A stretch of DNA of 64,000 nucleotides from Kryptolebias marmoratus. Its lineage: Eukaryota > Chordata > Actinopteri > Cyprinodontiformes > Rivulidae. The DNA lies in the NCBI RefSeq assembly GCF_001649575.2, contig NC_051437.1:19313350-19377349 (forward strand). The letters run 5' to 3'. The notes under the pieces were generated by a model that was not told where the DNA came from, made no database searches, and saw only the letters and a list, made by a program, of their open reading frames with translations. The position numbers and the translations under genes are program-made. This document shows positions 1 through 64,000 of the stretch, one piece after another; within the stretch, counting starts at the first letter, position 1; every line of letters starts with the position of its first letter.

Positions 1-61448
<61,448 letters not shown>

Positions 61449-61897
61449 CCAGGCGGGGGTGCAGGACACAGGAAGTTGTCATAAAGACGTCTTGTTGAGG
61501 CTCCAACTCAACACATCCAGTCTTGAAGAACAGAAAAAAAAGGCCAAGTGGATCTTCTGAGAATTTCACATACGTTTCATTTTTGTTCCTGTTAAGGACC
61601 TTTTTTTTTAATTATTTTTACTATTATTTTTCAAGACATTGACTTTCTTTGGTATATAACCAGTAGTGACAACATCCTCAAGACTCCTGCATGACAAGCT
61701 TCCCTGACGTTTTTTTTTTTTTCTGTAGGTGCTAGAACAAGACACTGTGCTTAATAAGAGAAAAAAAAAGACCTGTCAGACCATTTATGGAAAAATAACA
61801 AGTGCTATCTTAAATTCAACATTTATTTTATTACATTGTTGGAGGTTTTTCATAATTTAAAAAGAAAAAAAAAGCTACAGCATGGCGTTTTTGAGTC

Positions 61898-61905
61898 TGT
61901 AAATA
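61898..61905 (+). promoter_or_regulatory. rere: Pumilio response element TGTAAATA
   Basis: An exact match to the PUF consensus UGUANAUA in the 3'UTR, about 450 nt after the stop codon and beside an AU-rich stretch. PUM proteins shorten message life through such sites (established). Use here is inferred. Confidence 0.5.
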
Positions 61906-62597
61906 GTATATATAAACATATAATTATTATTATAATTATTATTATTCCTAAGTGTGGACTCCAAACCAAGTCGTTTCAGCCTCCAATATAATTATTTTGA
62001 AGCATTATCCCTTGTTTCAGAGGGGAGCGCCATGGCATTATATGAGCAGTTTCTGAGAGTTGCGCTTCAGTTGTGACATCACTGTGTTAGATTTAGTCTC
62101 ACATACACGATTGTATGTAAACCATAACCTCTCCCCCCATGTCACCCCCCCACACACACATCCATTCATCACCTGTGGCACGCAGCAGGAACGTGTCGAC
62201 ATGTTCGGTTACTGATGTGAAACACTTGAAGGTGCACGCCGAGGCCACAGGTTCTTAAAGACGAGGAAAACTTTGCACTGAAGGAGCGTCGCTGAGCTCG
62301 ACTCGACTGGTTTTATCCTTTTTAGTTGTATTTAAATCACCAGGAGCAGCGCCTCATCATCGCTCTGTTTTTTTTTGTTGTTTTTTTAACGTGATTTTAG
62401 GTATGGTTTTACCAATTTGGACACCTGAAGAACTGTGCGGTTGTTTCGATGTATTTTAAGCATTCGGTTCCTGAATTCGAAGCATGTTTTTTAATGTTTG
62501 AGGGGTTATAAGTTGCCGTTTTCCCTCATCCGGTCCAGTTTTAGCTGCAGGGCTCAGAAGCACCTGAGGCGTCCTTTAACAAGGCTGAAATAATGTT

Positions 62598-62605
62598 CAC
62601 TGTGA
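62598..62605 (+). promoter_or_regulatory. rere: Possible miR-128 / miR-27 seed match
   Basis: CACTGTGA is an 8-mer-type target of miR-128 and also contains the 7-mer of miR-27. miR-128 is neuronal and RERE acts in brain development, but a single seed match in 2 kb is weak evidence. Confidence 0.3.
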
Positions 62606-63302
62606 CTCAGAGCGGCTGAGGGGGGGGGGGCTGCTCACACATGTAGGGGTGATGATTTAGTGTGTGTTCCTCTGTGTGCACATGCCTTGGTTCCTTTCGG
62701 ACACACACTGTGGTGTGTTTGTGTGTGTGCCACTGACTGTTACATGTTGTGTTGTCATACCATTACACGAGCCTACATGTTTAAAATGTTTTCCTTGTTT
62801 TTGTTGTTTTTTAATTTTAATTTTTTTGTTGCAGACATGCATTCAATCCATGCACCAAGACTGTTTCTCTGTCATGGACACGTAAAAAAAAAAGTGGCTT
62901 TTCTTATTTTTTAATTCAATTTTAACCAATTGAAGAAACTGTAACTGCATTTAAAAGTGACCACAGCTTCCCACAGAGCACTATATTTTCATGTAAATGC
63001 CTGCGAACATCAAACTCACCCCCCGACTTATTGAAAACGCTTTGAAGCGCCGACGACAGCCTGTCGCTCTGTCTCGCCATCGCTCACCGGTTCCTGTCTC
63101 TCTCTCTCTCTCCCCCTTCATCGTCATCCTTTTTGCATCACTTCCCGACGATTCCCTCGCCTTTTATCCCCTCTTTTTGTGTCTCCAAAGCCTTTGATGT
63201 TAAGTGTTGTCAATGGTTTAGCTTCTTGTTTCAAAGCGGCAATAGCAGAATGTAAATTCTGACTGCTAAGATTTATATATATACTGGTATCTTGAAGCTT
63301 AT

Positions 63303-63310
63303 TGTACATA
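63303..63310 (+). promoter_or_regulatory. rere: Pumilio response element TGTACATA
   Basis: A second exact UGUANAUA match, about 125 nt before the poly(A) signal, a position often used by PUF proteins. Confidence 0.5.
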
Positions 63311-63432
63311 TGAGTAGTCGCCATGGGATGACACAATGTAAACAAAAAGTAGAAATAATAAGAAAAATTGTGAGTCCTGTGTTCTCTCCATTTGAGTATT
63401 TTGTAATTTTTTTGAAAAATTTGTGGAATTAA

Positions 63433-63438
63433 AATAAA
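63433..63438 (+). terminator. rere: Poly(A) signal AATAAA
   Basis: A canonical AATAAA, with a T-rich stretch upstream and a GT/T-rich stretch (TTGGTTTTT) about 35 bp downstream. Cleavage is expected near 63450-63460. Earlier ATTAAA and AATAAA-like words in the 3'UTR could give shorter messages. Confidence 0.75.
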
Positions 63439-63455
63439 TAAGTTACACCACAGAA

Positions 63456-64000
63456 CGAGACCTAATCTTGGTTTTTAATTCAGTTTGATGCATCTGAGTC
63501 ATTTATTCTTTATATTGTTGAAGAAACTGAATCTAATCAGCCACTATAATCCTGCTTTAAAGGTAAACGGTTTAAATTACTCACCATTCAGATGCTGAAT
63601 TGCATGAAAAAAGCAAGGATTTTATATTGCCTAAAGTTTTAGCCTGAGATCATCTTATGTTGAGAAAAAAAAACATGTGTGACTTAAACAAACAAAGAGT
63701 TAACTCCTAATAGTTGATGGCAACATTTAAAGCCGAGATTTTGCACAATCTGCTCAAAGTACGTGTTGGAGATCAGCTTCTACAGTCTTAGCTCAATATC
63801 TGTAAAACTGACTGAACTATAGCCATCTTTTTTAAGGTCAGTTGTCTGTGGCAGCCATTTTGAATCAGATGCACATCCAGTGGGTCATGAGCTATTTGGC
63901 TAACAGACACATGAACACATCGTCCGCCTTCGCCTTTCTGCAGCAGGGAATAAAAAGGCTCCCAGTTCCTCCTGTTTTATATATTTGTGAGATGAGCCGC
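63456..64000. other. Intergenic sequence after RERE
   Basis: AT-rich sequence past the poly(A) site. From about 63740 to 63955 it carries an inverted, partly deleted copy of the fish repeat listed for intron 4. No exon of a downstream gene is recognised. Confidence 0.7.
63740..63955 (-). repeat. Inverted partial copy of the same fish repeat
   Basis: On the reverse strand it reads 'ttagccaaatagctcatga', 'ccactggatg', a deletion, then 'attcaaaatggctgccacag', 'caactgacc', 'cagtcagttttacagatat' and 'tgagctaa'. This matches the unit order in intron 4. Confidence 0.7.

Larger units (their letters stand above)
61449..63455 (+). other. rere: RERE 3' untranslated region
   Basis: About 2.0 kb from the stop codon to a poly(A) signal at 63433. 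It is AT-rich, with many short T and A runs, an ATT-repeat patch at 61921-61948 and a G10 run near 62621. Two Pumilio-type elements and one miR-128/27-type seed match are listed separately. The last 160 bp before the signal are free of simple repeats and look conserved in style. The end coordinate is an estimate. Confidence 0.8.

Overview
The window is vertebrate nuclear DNA, almost certainly from a teleost fish. It holds one gene on the + strand: the 3' three-quarters of RERE (arginine-glutamic acid dipeptide repeats protein, also called atrophin-2). Evidence for a vertebrate is the GT-AG exons, introns up to 24 kb, many CA/GT and TA microsatellites, a CpG island and a 2 kb 3'UTR with a poly(A) signal. 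Evidence for a teleost is the compact 3' end, with several introns of 83-107 bp, and a dispersed repeat built around 'AAGATGGCTGCCAC' that I associate with fish genomes. Teleosts can carry two copies (rerea and rereb); I cannot tell which this is, so I write 'rere'. There are no operons, phage, insertion sequences or CRISPR arrays.

Layout. Bases 1-959 are the end of an intron whose 5' exons lie outside the window. Twenty coding exons follow between 960 and 61448. Their phases join without a break and give 1412 complete residues plus a split first codon. Residue numbers below count the Cys at 962-964 as residue 1. Exons 1-4 (960-30051) finish the BAH domain. Exons 5-8 (35571-38289) carry ELM2. 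Exons 8-10 (38191-55577) carry SANT and a basic stretch. Exons 11-12 (55677-56433) carry a GATA-type zinc finger. Exons 13-14 are Ser/Lys-rich. Exon 15 (57112-58487) is a 1.4 kb Pro/Gln/Ser-rich exon. Exons 16-20 (58997-61448) carry the Arg-Glu repeats, an Atro-box-like motif, a His-rich run and the conserved atrophin C-terminus. The 3'UTR runs to about 63455. Beyond it is intergenic sequence with an inverted copy of the fish repeat.

RERE is a nuclear co-repressor scaffold. The BAH-ELM2-SANT-GATA order resembles MTA proteins. In the family, ELM2-SANT recruits HDAC1/2, and the C-terminal atrophin region contacts orphan nuclear receptors of the NR2 type.

The most interesting observation is inside intron 4. 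A CpG-rich segment (about 32780-33660) contains a short first-exon candidate that reads MSEMDDLFSPR. It has an upstream in-frame stop and a GTAGGT donor in exactly the phase needed to splice to exon 5. That would give a RERE lacking BAH and starting at the ELM2 boundary, about 1298 residues long. Other non-coding signals include two perfect RFX X-boxes about 100 bp apart at 35003 and 35105, a third at 43327 between a polypyrimidine and a polypurine tract, three perfect POU octamers within 65 bp at 16904-16968, and two Pumilio-type elements in the 3'UTR.
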